Positions 9,046 to 16,628 of a stretch of 64,000 bases of DNA are shown piece after piece. Position numbers and translations under genes: made by a program. Numbering within the stretch: the stretch's first letter is position 1; the number at the start of each line of letters is the position of its first letter. The stretch lies in assembly GCA_005883305.1 (NCBI GenBank), contig VBAC01000001.1:2542001-2606000 (forward strand), given 5' to 3'. The notes under the pieces were generated by a model, which saw nothing but the letters and a program-made list of their open reading frames with translations, was not told where the DNA came from and ran no database searches. Source of the DNA: Alphaproteobacteria bacterium (GTDB lineage Bacteria; Pseudomonadota; Alphaproteobacteria; Sphingomonadales; Sphingomonadaceae).

Positions 9046-9070
9046 GTTACCTAGCGCCACGCTAGGTAAC
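9046..9070. repeat. Perfect hairpin beside the tRNA fragment
   Basis: GTTACCTAGCG at 9046-9056 and CGCTAGGTAAC at 9060-9070 form an 11-bp perfect inverted repeat around a 3-base loop. No T-tract follows on either strand, so it does not look like a standard terminator. It is 18 bases from the tRNA-Arg 3' fragment, so an integrase arm or core site is one possibility. Confidence 0.6.
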
Positions 9071-9088
9071 AAAGAAATGGCGGAAAAC

Positions 9089-9134
9089 TGGCGCTCCCGG
9101 CAGGCTTCGAACCTGCGACCCCAAGCTTAGAAGG
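9089..9134 (-). tRNA. 3' half of a tRNA-Arg(UCU) gene, probable attachment-site remnant
   Basis: Read on the minus strand this is a tRNA from the anticodon loop to CCA. It contains the loop CTTCTAA (anticodon TCT at 9131-9129), the 3' anticodon stem GCTTG, a variable loop, the T-arm GCAGG-TTCGAAG-CCTGC, the 3' acceptor strand CGGGAGC, discriminator G and CCA at 9091-9089. Beyond 9134 the expected 5' stem, D-arm and acceptor strand are absent, so the gene is not functional. A break inside the anticodon loop is what tyrosine-integrase insertion into a tRNA leaves at the distal end of an element. The matching intact tRNA-Arg is not in the window. Confidence 0.8.
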
Positions 9135-9233
9135 TTTCTTCGCCACCAGAGCCGAGAGAGTCAGTCCCCACCTTCGCCCTTGCTTGCCATTCCTCGTAAT
9201 GCTCTGCCATCGTCGCGCTGGGAGTGGAGGCGA

Positions 9234-9755
9234 ATGGCACGAGCGACCGGGTATTTCCAGATCATCCCGCGGGGCCGGCGCGCTATGCCGATCCTGCGGA
9301 CGATCCGCCGGTCATCGAGCCGATTCAAGGCAGCGGTCGCGGCGCGTGATACGGTTCGCATGGAGTCGACCTCCGCGCGTGCGTGGACCGCTCTCGCGAG
9401 TCTTTTCGAGATATTGCGCAATGCCCAGGACGAGGGAATTCTCGACGCAGCCTACATGAACGTTCCGTCGGGGTTCATGGTCGATCGCGTAGGCGAGCAA
9501 GAGCAGGCCGAGATGGTCGCCGCCGCTCGAATCGTTCGATCCCACGCGAACTACCGCTCGATCAGCCTCCGTGAGGCGCTCAACAAAATCGCACACTTCC
9601 AAAATGCTGCATCAACCTATCGCATCGATGGGCGCCGCGCGCACTATCTGATCCTCGGCGGTACCCATGGCAGCAGGCGCTGGATTGCCGAAATCCTCCT
9701 TTCCAAGCTCTGTCAGGAGAGCTCCAGGGCCGCCCGCTCGATCACCCGACCCTAG
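9234..9755 (+). CDS. Hypothetical protein
   Basis: This encodes 173 residues from the ATG at 9234, chosen because GGAG and GGAGG lie just upstream (9221-9230); a longer frame opens at 9180. No domain is recognised. It has a basic N-terminus (ILRTIRRSSSRFKAAV), a helical centre (SARAWTALASLFEILRNAQDEG) and a C-terminal stretch with HFQNAASTYRIDGRRAHYLILGG. It stands alone between the tRNA-Arg fragment and the phage-like operon, which runs on the other strand. The 285 bases after it (9756-10040) show no convincing gene. It is accessory cargo by position; function unknown. Confidence 0.45.
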   Translation: MARATGYFQIIPRGRRAMPILRTIRRSSSRFKAAVAARDTVRMESTSARAWTALASLFEILRNAQDEGILDAAYMNVPSGFMVDRVGEQEQAEMVAAARIVRSHANYRSISLREALNKIAHFQNAASTYRIDGRRAHYLILGGTHGSRRWIAEILLSKLCQESSRAARSITRP

Positions 9756-10040
9756 CCGGCAAGCAGGCTAGGACGCGGGGGGTACGCGCGCCTATGCGAC
9801 GATGATTTAGCGCAGCATGGACTGGATCGCTTTCCGCACACCGTTGCCGTTACAGTTACCGGCGTGTCGGTGCTGACGCTGCGTCCCGACGAAATAGCCA
9901 TGATTAGCAAGATGAAGATTGCAGCCTCAGCCAGCCAGGCATCGCGGGTCGCGAATGTCAGCTTTTCCGCAAATCGCTCGAGAAACCTGCCAGTCCGCTT
10001 TCGGCCACTCCTTGCCGTTCTGCGACTTGGTACCGATCCA

Positions 10041-11570
10041 TCATAGCCAAGGGTCGAAATCCGAGTCGTAAGAGCCCTCGCCAAAGCAGTATGCCTCGCC
10101 GCCACTCACGTGCCTGCCGCCATATTCATCAGTCCAGAACAGGATCGGTGCTGCCAGTCCACTGCTGGTGGAGTGTCGGCTGCGGACCCAGTGCAGCAAC
10201 TGCGCAACTGCATCGGTCTGATCATCGTGCCGCGCGCTCGGAAATCCCAACAGCTCGGACTTGAATTCGGCGAGCCATGGCGGGTCATCGGGCAGAAGCA
10301 ACTGCCCCGCCTCGACCATCGCGCTGACTCCCTCCACGCGCGAAATCTTGTCTCCCTCCGTCTTGCGCGCGATCGGAACGGGCACGCCGGCTTCCGGATA
10401 TTTCCGCAGCTCGTGGATCAAGGCGATGCCTGACGACTGGTCCTCGACCAGCAAGACCCTTGCCCGATAGAGCCGCGCCAGGCGGATCGCCTGAGCCTTC
10501 AGCTCCGGGAACTCCATCCGCTTGCGAAATACATCGATGATGTAGACGTATTTGCCGACGACGATTGCAGTGACGCAGACGGACCAGTCGTTCCGGAGCC
10601 CGGCCTTGCTCGCCGTATCCCAGCACTGGACGACCATGCCCCCGCCGGGCGCGTTCTCGAGCTTACCGTAGGATCTGAACCAGGCAGCCTTCAGGATGTT
10701 GCCAAGTGCGGGGACCGGATCCTGCTGATACTGGGCTGCGAACGCTCGCGAGCCCATTTCCGCCCTGATCTCCTCCAGCACCTCCAGCGATTCCCGCTGG
10801 GGATGGAGCACATCGCCTACCCGGCGAATATGGCTTCGCCCGCGCGTGAGTTGGATCACCTCATCGGCTTGGGCGATCGCCGGCAGCGACAGCTGCCTGA
10901 ACTTGCCGGTCTCCAGCATCGTCCCCGCTAGATCATATTGATGGAGACGCTGCATCACGCAGATGATGGCACCGGTTGCCTTGTCGTCGAGCCGCGACGC
11001 CAGCGTCCGTTTGTACCACTCGTTGACCGCCTCCCGGACCGTGTCGGAATCCGCCTCGTCAGGCTTGATGACGTCGTCGAGAACGATGATGTCACCGCCG
11101 CGGCCCGTGATTGTGCCGGTGACTGATGTGGCAAGGCGTCCGCCGCCTGCGGTCGTCTCGAAGTCGTAGGCCGCGGACCGCTTGGCCGAGATGATCGTCC
11201 GCGGGAACAGCTCGCGATACCAAGGCGCTTGCATGATCGCGAGGCAGTCCCGGGCGAGCTTGGCCGACAGCTCGTTCGAGTAGCTCACACAGACGAAATT
11301 GAGCTTCGGGTTCTGGCCCAGCATCCAGGCAACCCACGCAATCGAGATCGCCTTGGACTTGCCGTTGCGTGGCGGCAGCGAGACGAGCAGGCGGCGGCAC
11401 CTTCGGTTCGCAACGCGGTGCAGTTCATGGGCGATGGCATCGAAGTGCCAGTTCCAAAGGAGCGGTTCGCCTGCGCTGACCCAGGCAAAGGCCTTCCGCA
11501 GAAAAGCACCAAAGTCCTGACGCATGTAGGCGAGGAGCAAGGCGTGGGGATCGTCGACGGGCTTACGCAT
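10041..11570 (-). CDS. Phage terminase large subunit
   Basis: This encodes 509 residues from the ATG at 11570, which overlaps the DUF5681 stop by 8 bases. The ATPase domain has the deviant Walker A LPPRNGKS (65-72) and Walker B IIVLDD (161-166). The RNase H-like nuclease domain has CWDTASKAG (Asp318), LLVEDQSSG (Glu376) and HDDQTDA (Asp449-450, Asp453). This is the full set for a DNA-packaging motor that cuts and pumps phage DNA into proheads. No portal, capsid or tail gene follows in the window, so this is a phage remnant, a satellite, or a conserved cargo cluster and not a complete prophage. Family call secure. Confidence 0.93.
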   Translation of the reverse strand: MRKPVDDPHALLLAYMRQDFGAFLRKAFAWVSAGEPLLWNWHFDAIAHELHRVANRRCRRLLVSLPPRNGKSKAISIAWVAWMLGQNPKLNFVCVSYSNELSAKLARDCLAIMQAPWYRELFPRTIISAKRSAAYDFETTAGGGRLATSVTGTITGRGGDIIVLDDVIKPDEADSDTVREAVNEWYKRTLASRLDDKATGAIICVMQRLHQYDLAGTMLETGKFRQLSLPAIAQADEVIQLTRGRSHIRRVGDVLHPQRESLEVLEEIRAEMGSRAFAAQYQQDPVPALGNILKAAWFRSYGKLENAPGGGMVVQCWDTASKAGLRNDWSVCVTAIVVGKYVYIIDVFRKRMEFPELKAQAIRLARLYRARVLLVEDQSSGIALIHELRKYPEAGVPVPIARKTEGDKISRVEGVSAMVEAGQLLLPDDPPWLAEFKSELLGFPSARHDDQTDAVAQLLHWVRSRHSTSSGLAAPILFWTDEYGGRHVSGGEAYCFGEGSYDSDFDPWL

Positions 11571-12045
11571 TGTCGTCCCCCTCGTCATCGGTGGGCGTGG
11601 GGTCAGGCGCAGGAGGCAAGTGGCCATCTTCGCCACCACTCTCAGCTACGAGGCCGTCTTCGTCTTCCTCCTCCGCCTCCGACGCCAAAAGCTCATCGAG
11701 GAGTGTCTGGTCCTGCGCCGAGAGAGTCTTCGGTCCGGCACGACGATCCTCCACCCCGAAGATGTTCAGGATCATTGGAATCAGGAGCGCCTGGGCCTTG
11801 ATATCCCCGTTCGCGGCGCGGCGGCACAAGGTCGCCATGACAAGGCGCTGCTGACGTCCCTTCTTGCTCCAGCCATCCTTCCCAGTGACCGTGGCAGTCG
11901 CATTGAGCTCAGCCTCAAGATCGGTCTTGAGCCCCTTGTGACCCTTCTCCTTGCCACGCGGATTGCCGGACTCGCCGGGCTTCCAACGGCTGTGCTTTGG
12001 AGGCTTGCCGTAGCCGACCTCATAATCATCGTTGTCGTCAGACAT
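11563..12045 (-). CDS. DUF5681 domain protein
   Basis: This encodes 160 residues from the ATG at 12045, which overlaps the methylase stop by 8 bases; longer in-frame starts lie inside the methylase gene. The N-terminus reads YGKPPKHSRWKPGESGNPRG, the hallmark of DUF5681, a basic GNP-rich motif found in phage-derived proteins next to terminases. The middle is basic and helical (QRLVMATLCRRAANGDIKAQ); the C-terminus is very acidic (SEAEEEDEDG). By position between methylase and TerL it could act as a terminase small-subunit-like DNA-binding factor. That is inference from gene order only. Confidence 0.82.
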   Translation of the reverse strand: MSDDNDDYEVGYGKPPKHSRWKPGESGNPRGKEKGHKGLKTDLEAELNATATVTGKDGWSKKGRQQRLVMATLCRRAANGDIKAQALLIPMILNIFGVEDRRAGPKTLSAQDQTLLDELLASEAEEEDEDGLVAESGGEDGHLPPAPDPTPTDDEGDDNA

Positions 12046-13351
12046 CGGTCGCCTCCTCGCTGGCGCGATCGGCAGCGACCTCGTCGAAGGTACGACCATC
12101 GGCGTGAATGGCAGGGCGGCCGGTGACCTTGCAAAGCCGCTTGAGCGCGGTGTCGACGTAGAGTGGATCAATCTCGACCGTGGCGCAGCGCCGGCCGGCG
12201 TGATGGGCCGCGGCCGCGGTCGTCCCTGAGCCGGCGAACGGGTCGAGAATCAGATCGCCGGTGTTCGAGCAGTCGCGGATGGCGTCGATCACCATGGCGG
12301 TCGACTTCACGCTGGGATGAGCCTCCAGATCCTCCTGTCGGCCCTTTCTGAACTGGGCAGCACCGTCGTACCGCCAGATATTGGTGCGATAGCGCTGCTG
12401 GCCGAGTTCAAAATTATTGGTATGTCGACCGCGGCCGGACTTGAACACGAGGATCAGCTCGTGCTGGCTGCGGTAGAAGGCGCCCATCGCACCCGAACCT
12501 TTGTCCCAGACAACCAGCTGCTTGAACTCTGTGTAGACGCCGTCGGCCGCGTCCTGCATCTGGCGCGCGTGCCGCCAATCTATGCAGTGATAGTGGATCG
12601 AGGCCGCACGGGAGAACTGGACGCAGTTGCGGAAGATCCGGCGGAAGAATGCGATCAGCTCCGCCGGGCTCTGCTCGCCCGACATCATCTCGAACTCGCG
12701 ATGCCGGATCTTGCCGAGACCCGACACGTGCCCGTTGATGCGCACACCGTAGGGCGGATCGGAGAAGATCATGTCGGCAAGCTCGTCGGCAAGCAGCGCC
12801 TCATAGCTCACCGTGTCGAGCGAGTTGCCGCATAGGATCCTGTGCGGCCCAACATGCCAAAGATCGCCGAGCCGGCTCACCGCTCGCGCGTTGGGATCCG
12901 GCAGCTCAATGATCTCATTGGGTTCCGGCTCGGAGACGATCGAGAAGTCGAGATCGTTGGTGGTGAACCCGGTGACTTCGAAGTCATAGCCGCTGTCGAA
13001 CAGGAACTTGAGTTCCTCGGCCACGATCTCGGCATCAAAGCTGCTCAGATCCGCCAGCTTGTTATGGGCGAGGATGAAGGCGCGGCGATCGGCCTCGGTC
13101 GCGAAGCTGGCCCGGATCACCGGGACCTCGTCCATGCCGAGTTCGCCTGCCGCCTCCCACAAGGCGTTGCCGGCGAGGATCATGCCGGTCTCCTTGTCGA
13201 CGATGAGCGCGCCCTTGAAGCCGAAGCGGCGCAGCGAGCTCTTCATCTGGCCGCGCTGCTTGCGATTGTGCCTGCGGGGATTTTGGGGGTTCGGATGGAT
13301 GGAGCCGTGGGGCACCATCTCGATCTGCAGGTGGTTGGAATTGTCGGCCAT
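12038..13351 (-). CDS. ParB-domain DNA methyltransferase (N4/N6 type)
   Basis: This encodes 437 residues. Residues 10-130 form a ParB/Srx-like domain (VPHGSIHPNPQNPRRHN, GMILAGNALWEAA). The C-terminal 280 residues are a beta-class amino-methyltransferase, with catalytic FSDPPYG (198-201 is DPPY) before the SAM-binding DPFAGSGTT (370-378). It should methylate adenine N6 or cytosine N4 in DNA. The same ParB-methylase, DUF5681, TerL order recurs in alphaproteobacterial phage-like islands. No restriction gene is nearby, so it is an orphan methylase, perhaps protecting or marking DNA for packaging. Target sequence unknown. The gene overlaps the next one, so the cluster is one transcript. Confidence 0.92.
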   Translation of the reverse strand: MADNSNHLQIEMVPHGSIHPNPQNPRRHNRKQRGQMKSSLRRFGFKGALIVDKETGMILAGNALWEAAGELGMDEVPVIRASFATEADRRAFILAHNKLADLSSFDAEIVAEELKFLFDSGYDFEVTGFTTNDLDFSIVSEPEPNEIIELPDPNARAVSRLGDLWHVGPHRILCGNSLDTVSYEALLADELADMIFSDPPYGVRINGHVSGLGKIRHREFEMMSGEQSPAELIAFFRRIFRNCVQFSRAASIHYHCIDWRHARQMQDAADGVYTEFKQLVVWDKGSGAMGAFYRSQHELILVFKSGRGRHTNNFELGQQRYRTNIWRYDGAAQFRKGRQEDLEAHPSVKSTAMVIDAIRDCSNTGDLILDPFAGSGTTAAAAHHAGRRCATVEIDPLYVDTALKRLCKVTGRPAIHADGRTFDEVAADRASEEATDV

Positions 13352-13405
13352 GACTGCTCCTTCGAATCAGGGGAGCAATCCACTTATGGGATGGGGGAGG
13401 GTCCG

Positions 13406-14152
13406 CTAAGGACAAGAAATAGGCTGGCTGATTGCCCGCAACTCCAGGCGGTACGGAGCAGGAAGGGTTGGTAGCCCGGTGCTCTCATCGACGATCGCAC
13501 CATAGCCGGGAAAAAGGTCGCGAAACCGCATCGGTTTGCCAGCATATTTGCGACGCGCGGCACAGATCCAGTGAACTAGCTTGGTCTCGCTAATCCCGGG
13601 CTCAAGCAGGTCCACGATTAGTCGAATCACTCTGCCCGCCGTTCCAGGAATCTGAGGGTCATACACGCTGTCCTTGTGCCGCATCGCGACGACAGGTGTG
13701 CCCGTAAACTCCTGGCAGAGCGCCATCAGCCCCTCGACGTAGCGACGAAGCAGGCGGTCGCCAGGATTGCCTCGCAAGGCGGTGACCCGTTCGGCAACCT
13801 CTCTAGCGGCCTGCTGCACGAAGCAATCGTGATCGGCGAGAAGCAGGGCGTCGGGCGCCAGACCGGCAAGCTTCCGGGCTTGAATGTTGATGGCAAGCTC
13901 CAACCAGGGATTGAGCCGCGTTTCCGGTACGTCGATCTTGCGCGGACGAGCCACCGCGCGCTTCAGTCGAGAAAGAGATTCGTTGAACCCCTTCATATCG
14001 AGACCGAGCTGCTTTTCGAGCGAATAGCTCTGTTCGAGATAGGTAAGACGGCGCCTCAATTCGGCGACGCGCTTCGCGACGCGTTCCGGATCGGTGACCA
14101 CGTTGGGATTGTCGGAAATACCGGCAGGATCGTTGCGACGACGGCGCGGCAC
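13406..14152 (-). CDS. Hypothetical protein, first gene of the phage-like operon
   Basis: This encodes 248 residues from a GTG at 14152, selected because GGAGG lies 9 bases upstream; the open frame extends to 14338 but that part has no start signal. The N-terminus is basic (PRRRRNDPAG), followed by a likely coiled coil (VAELRRRLTYLEQSY), then a helical body ending AIVDESTGLPTLPAPYR. No family is recognised. It is 54 bases upstream of the ParB-methylase and on the same strand, so it is probably co-transcribed. The basic start and coiled coil would suit DNA binding, but this is a guess. Confidence 0.6.
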   Translation of the reverse strand: MPRRRRNDPAGISDNPNVVTDPERVAKRVAELRRRLTYLEQSYSLEKQLGLDMKGFNESLSRLKRAVARPRKIDVPETRLNPWLELAINIQARKLAGLAPDALLLADHDCFVQQAAREVAERVTALRGNPGDRLLRRYVEGLMALCQEFTGTPVVAMRHKDSVYDPQIPGTAGRVIRLIVDLLEPGISETKLVHWICAARRKYAGKPMRFRDLFPGYGAIVDESTGLPTLPAPYRLELRAISQPISCP

Positions 14153-14244
14153 GTGTTCAAACCTCCGAGCGCGCCATAGCCCAAGATTGCCCGTTTCGCC
14201 ACGTCGTCCCTGCAACGAGTTGGGGAAAACTCTGCTCGCCCGAG

Positions 14245-14360
14245 GCAGGGAATTCAGCTTGGGCATTGGCAGTTTTCGGCCAGTTCGTGCCGACCGGCAG
14301 CCGCGAAACGGGTCGGTGGGGAGCAAAATTCCCTGCATATTCCCTGCAGTGCAGGGAATT
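14245..14360. promoter_or_regulatory. Cluster of CAGGGAATT palindromic boxes upstream of the phage-like operon
   Basis: The box GCAGGGAATT or its complement occurs four times: 14245-14254, 14327-14337 (AATTCCCTGCA), and as two arms of a near-contiguous palindrome, ATTCCCTGCA (14339-14348) and TGCAGGGAAT (14350-14359). The cluster lies just upstream of the GTG at 14152 and between it and tRNA-Ser. It is well placed as an operator or recombinase arm-site array. The rest of 14153-14526 holds no gene. Confidence 0.5.
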
Positions 14361-14526
14361 GTGTGAAACGGTACTGCGGCTGGCCGGGTCGGAGAATTCT
14401 CGGAATTGCTGGGCCTGTTCGCGCCTTCGATCGACTCTCCGAAGTACCGTGCAGACAGGGAAATGGCGCAGAACTGCGCGACTTTCTCATCCGGGCGTAG
14501 AGCAGTCTCTGCAAAGAGAGACTAGG

Positions 14527-14617
14527 TGGCGGAGCGGGAGGGATTCGAACCCTCGATACGGTTTTGCCGTATACTCACTTTCCAGGCGAGCGCCTTCGAC
14601 CACTCGGCCACCGCTCC
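14527..14617 (-). tRNA. tRNA-Ser(GGA)
   Basis: This is a 91-base intact class II tRNA on the minus strand. The acceptor stem GGAGCGG pairs with CCGCTCC, the discriminator is G, and CCA is encoded at 14529-14527. The anticodon loop is CTGGAAA with GGA at 14583-14581. A long variable arm (ATACGGCAAAACCGTAT region) is typical of serine tRNAs, and the T-arm is GAGGG-TTCGAAT-CCCTC. Its 3' end faces the phage-like operon, the usual geometry for integration at a tRNA, though no second copy of its 3' end was found in the window. Confidence 0.95.
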
Positions 14618-14713
14618 GCATCGAACCCGATCGGTCGCCGCGCAGCGGCGGGCGTGAATCGGGTTCGCAACCAATTCGCACTGGAAGGCGCCCCATCTAG
14701 GGAGAGCCGGCGC

Positions 14714-15004
14714 TCAGGGCAAGCTGGCTGAGATCGCGTCGATCTTCTGCGCCAGAGCGATGTCTTTCGCCGTCACGCCACCCGCATCGTGGGTCGAAAG
14801 CAGGATGTCGACGCGGTTCCACACGTTGCGCCAATCGGGATGGTGATCGGCCTTCTCCGCCTCGAGCGCGACTCGGGTCATGAAGGCGAAGGCCGCGCCG
14901 AAATCGGCGAACTTCAGGCTCCGGGCGATGCCGCCTCGCTCCGCGTCGAAGGCCCAGCCGGGCAGGAGCGCAAGCGCCTCGTTCCTTTCGGTCTCGGTCA
15001 GCAC
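14714..15004 (-). CDS. phhB: Pterin-4a-carbinolamine dehydratase
   Basis: This encodes 96 residues from a GTG at 15004 with GAGGAAGAG directly upstream; the longer open frame to 15421 overlaps the divergent protease gene and is not coding. The family core is clear: [25 protein letters not shown] with the active-site His-His-Pro, preceded by LPGWAF and [10 protein letters not shown]. It dehydrates 4a-hydroxytetrahydrobiopterin so that the cofactor can be recycled, usually for phenylalanine hydroxylase. The length is normal for the family. No phenylalanine hydroxylase gene is nearby. It is divergent from the zincin gene. Confidence 0.93.
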   Translation of the reverse strand: MLTETERNEALALLPGWAFDAERGGIARSLKFADFGAAFAFMTRVALEAEKADHHPDWRNVWNRVDILLSTHDAGGVTAKDIALAQKIDAISASLP

Positions 15005-15031
15005 CTCTTCCTCCTTCGTTGTCCTCCCTCT

Positions 15032-15445
15032 ATGTCCCGCTCGATGGCCGACGGTCAAACCTACGCGCCCGACGCGGCGGCGATCGAGCGGCTGGCCGAG
15101 GCGGCGATCGCCCGGCTGCCCGAGGGCTTCCGGCGCCACCTCGCCAACGTCGTGCTTCGGGTCGAGGAATTCGCGGACGACGAGGTGCTCGATTCGCTCG
15201 GCGTCGAGGACGCGTTCGAGATTTCGGGCCTCTATTCCGGCCGCTCGATGCGCGAGGAAAGCGCCTGGGCTTCGGGCGAGCTGCCGCCGATGATCCACCT
15301 CTACCGCCGCCCCCTGCTCGACGAATGGGCCGAGACCGGAGTCGGCCTCGAGGCGCTGATCACCCATGTCATCGTCCACGAGGTGGGCCATCATTTCGGC
15401 TTTTCCGACGCCGACATGCACGCGATCGAGGAGCAGGCGGGTTGA
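15032..15445 (+). CDS. Zincin-like metallopeptidase (PF06262 family)
   Basis: This encodes 137 residues from the ATG at 15032 (an ATG at 15044 is also possible; neither has a strong ribosome site). It has the family pattern [46 protein letters not shown] and the zinc motif [15 protein letters not shown] (HExxH). Members are small cytoplasmic predicted metalloproteases of unknown substrate, common in alphaproteobacteria and actinobacteria. Its stop overlaps the ccmA TTG start, which couples them, though no functional link to haem export is known. Confidence 0.9.
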   Translation: MSRSMADGQTYAPDAAAIERLAEAAIARLPEGFRRHLANVVLRVEEFADDEVLDSLGVEDAFEISGLYSGRSMREESAWASGELPPMIHLYRRPLLDEWAETGVGLEALITHVIVHEVGHHFGFSDADMHAIEEQAG

Positions 15446-15990
15446 GCCTGCTTTCCCTGGAGGACGTGGCCTGCGTCCGCGGCGGGCGGCTGCTGTTCGA
15501 AGGCCTCAGCCTCAGGTTGGAAGCAGGCGAGGCAGCGCTCGTCGCAGGGCCGAACGGCGCCGGCAAATCCTCCCTGATCCGGCTGGCCGCAGGCTTGCTC
15601 CGCGCCTCGTCCGGGAGGGTGAGCCGGGCCGCAGCCGCGCTGACCGACGAGCGGCTCGCGCTCGACGAGCGCCAACGGCTCGGCGATGCCCTCGCTTTCT
15701 GGGTCCCGGATCCCGAACGCGGCATCGCGGCGATGGGCCTCGGGCCGCTCGCCGGCGTGCCGGTGCGGATGCTCTCGACCGGACAGCGCAAGCGCGCGGC
15801 GCTGGCGCGGACGGTGGCGTCCGGAGCGCCGCTCTGGCTGCTCGACGAGCCGGCCAACGGGCTCGACGGCGAGGGTCTGGCCCGACTCGAAGCGGCGATG
15901 GCGGCGCACCGATCGCAAGGGGGCGCGATCCTCGCCGCCTCGCACCAGCCGCTCGCCCTTACCGGCGCGGCTCAGGTGAAGCTCGGATGA
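15442..15990 (+). CDS. ccmA: Haem exporter ATP-binding subunit CcmA
   Basis: This encodes 182 residues from a TTG at 15442 that overlaps the previous stop (TTGA), preceded by a GGAGCAGG ribosome site. It is an ABC ATPase: Walker [10 protein letters not shown], signature [13 protein letters not shown], Walker [13 protein letters not shown] and switch His in ASHQPL. It is slightly shorter than typical CcmA. Paired with CcmB it powers release of the CcmE-haem complex during cytochrome c maturation in the periplasm. The ATGA overlap with ccmB supports the assignment. ccmC and ccmE are not in this window. Confidence 0.92.
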   Translation: MSLLSLEDVACVRGGRLLFEGLSLRLEAGEAALVAGPNGAGKSSLIRLAAGLLRASSGRVSRAAAALTDERLALDERQRLGDALAFWVPDPERGIAAMGLGPLAGVPVRMLSTGQRKRAALARTVASGAPLWLLDEPANGLDGEGLARLEAAMAAHRSQGGAILAASHQPLALTGAAQVKLG

Positions 15991-16628
15991 CCCGCCTGAT
16001 CCTTCGCGAGCTGCGCCTGTCGGCGACCGGCGGAGCGGCGCTTCTGCCGCTGGTCTTCTTCCTCCTCGTGGCGACGCTCTTCCCGTTCGCGGTGGGACCG
16101 GACGGGCCGCTGCTCGCCCGCACCGGCGGCGGGGCCTTGTGGATGGCCGCCCTGCTCGCGGCCCTGCTGCCGATCGACCGGCTGGTCGAGCCGGACCGCT
16201 CGGCCGGCGTGCTCGATCAACTGGCGCTTTCGGGCATCAGCGAAGAGGCAATCGCATTCGCCAAGCTCGCCGGCCACTGGCTCAGCTTCGCGCCCCCGCT
16301 GATGCTCGCCGCCATCCCCGGCGCGGCCCTGCTCAAGCTGCCCGCGCAGGCGCTGGTCCGGCTTGAGATCGGGCTGCTCATCGGCACGCCCGGCCTCGCG
16401 GCGCTGACTTTGGGGGTCGCCGCCCTCACCGCCGGCCTCAGGCGCGGCGGCGCGCTCGCCGGCCTCCTCGTTTTGCCGCTCGCCGTGCCGCTGCTGATCT
16501 TCGGCGCCGGCTATCTCGAGCGCGGCAACGAGAGCGGCGCGCTGCAATTGCTCGGCGCCGTTTCGCTGCTGCTGGTCGCCGGCGCGCCCTTCGCGGCGGG
16601 CGCGGCAATCCGGGCATTGCGGGACTAG
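15987..16628 (+). CDS. ccmB: Haem exporter membrane subunit CcmB
   Basis: This encodes 213 residues from the ATG at 15987. It has six predicted membrane segments, including LLPLVFFLLVATLFPF near the start, the Ala/Leu-rich WMAALLAALLPI, and later LAGLLVLPLAVPLLIF. The CcmB signatures LDQLALSG and LAKLAGHWL-like KLAGHWLSFAPPL are present. It forms the membrane part of the CcmAB transporter needed for cytochrome c biogenesis, fitting the nearby cytochrome oxidase cluster. It converges on the methyltransferase gene with a 4-base stop overlap. Confidence 0.93.
   Translation: MTRLILRELRLSATGGAALLPLVFFLLVATLFPFAVGPDGPLLARTGGGALWMAALLAALLPIDRLVEPDRSAGVLDQLALSGISEEAIAFAKLAGHWLSFAPPLMLAAIPGAALLKLPAQALVRLEIGLLIGTPGLAALTLGVAALTAGLRRGGALAGLLVLPLAVPLLIFGAGYLERGNESGALQLLGAVSLLLVAGAPFAAGAAIRALRD

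Noticed and set aside
9089-9134. Intact tRNA-Arg gene
   Set aside because: The 5' half (acceptor strand, D-arm, 5' anticodon stem) is missing; only the 3' part from the anticodon loop onward is present.
9752-10105. 117-codon minus-strand ORF downstream of the terminase
   Set aside because: Arg/Ser-rich composition, overlap with the end of the terminase gene, no recognisable motif and no ribosome site.
14504-14523. Intrinsic terminator after tRNA-Ser (AGTCTCT / AGAGACT)
   Set aside because: A short 7-bp hairpin exists but no T-tract follows on the minus strand, so support is too weak to list.
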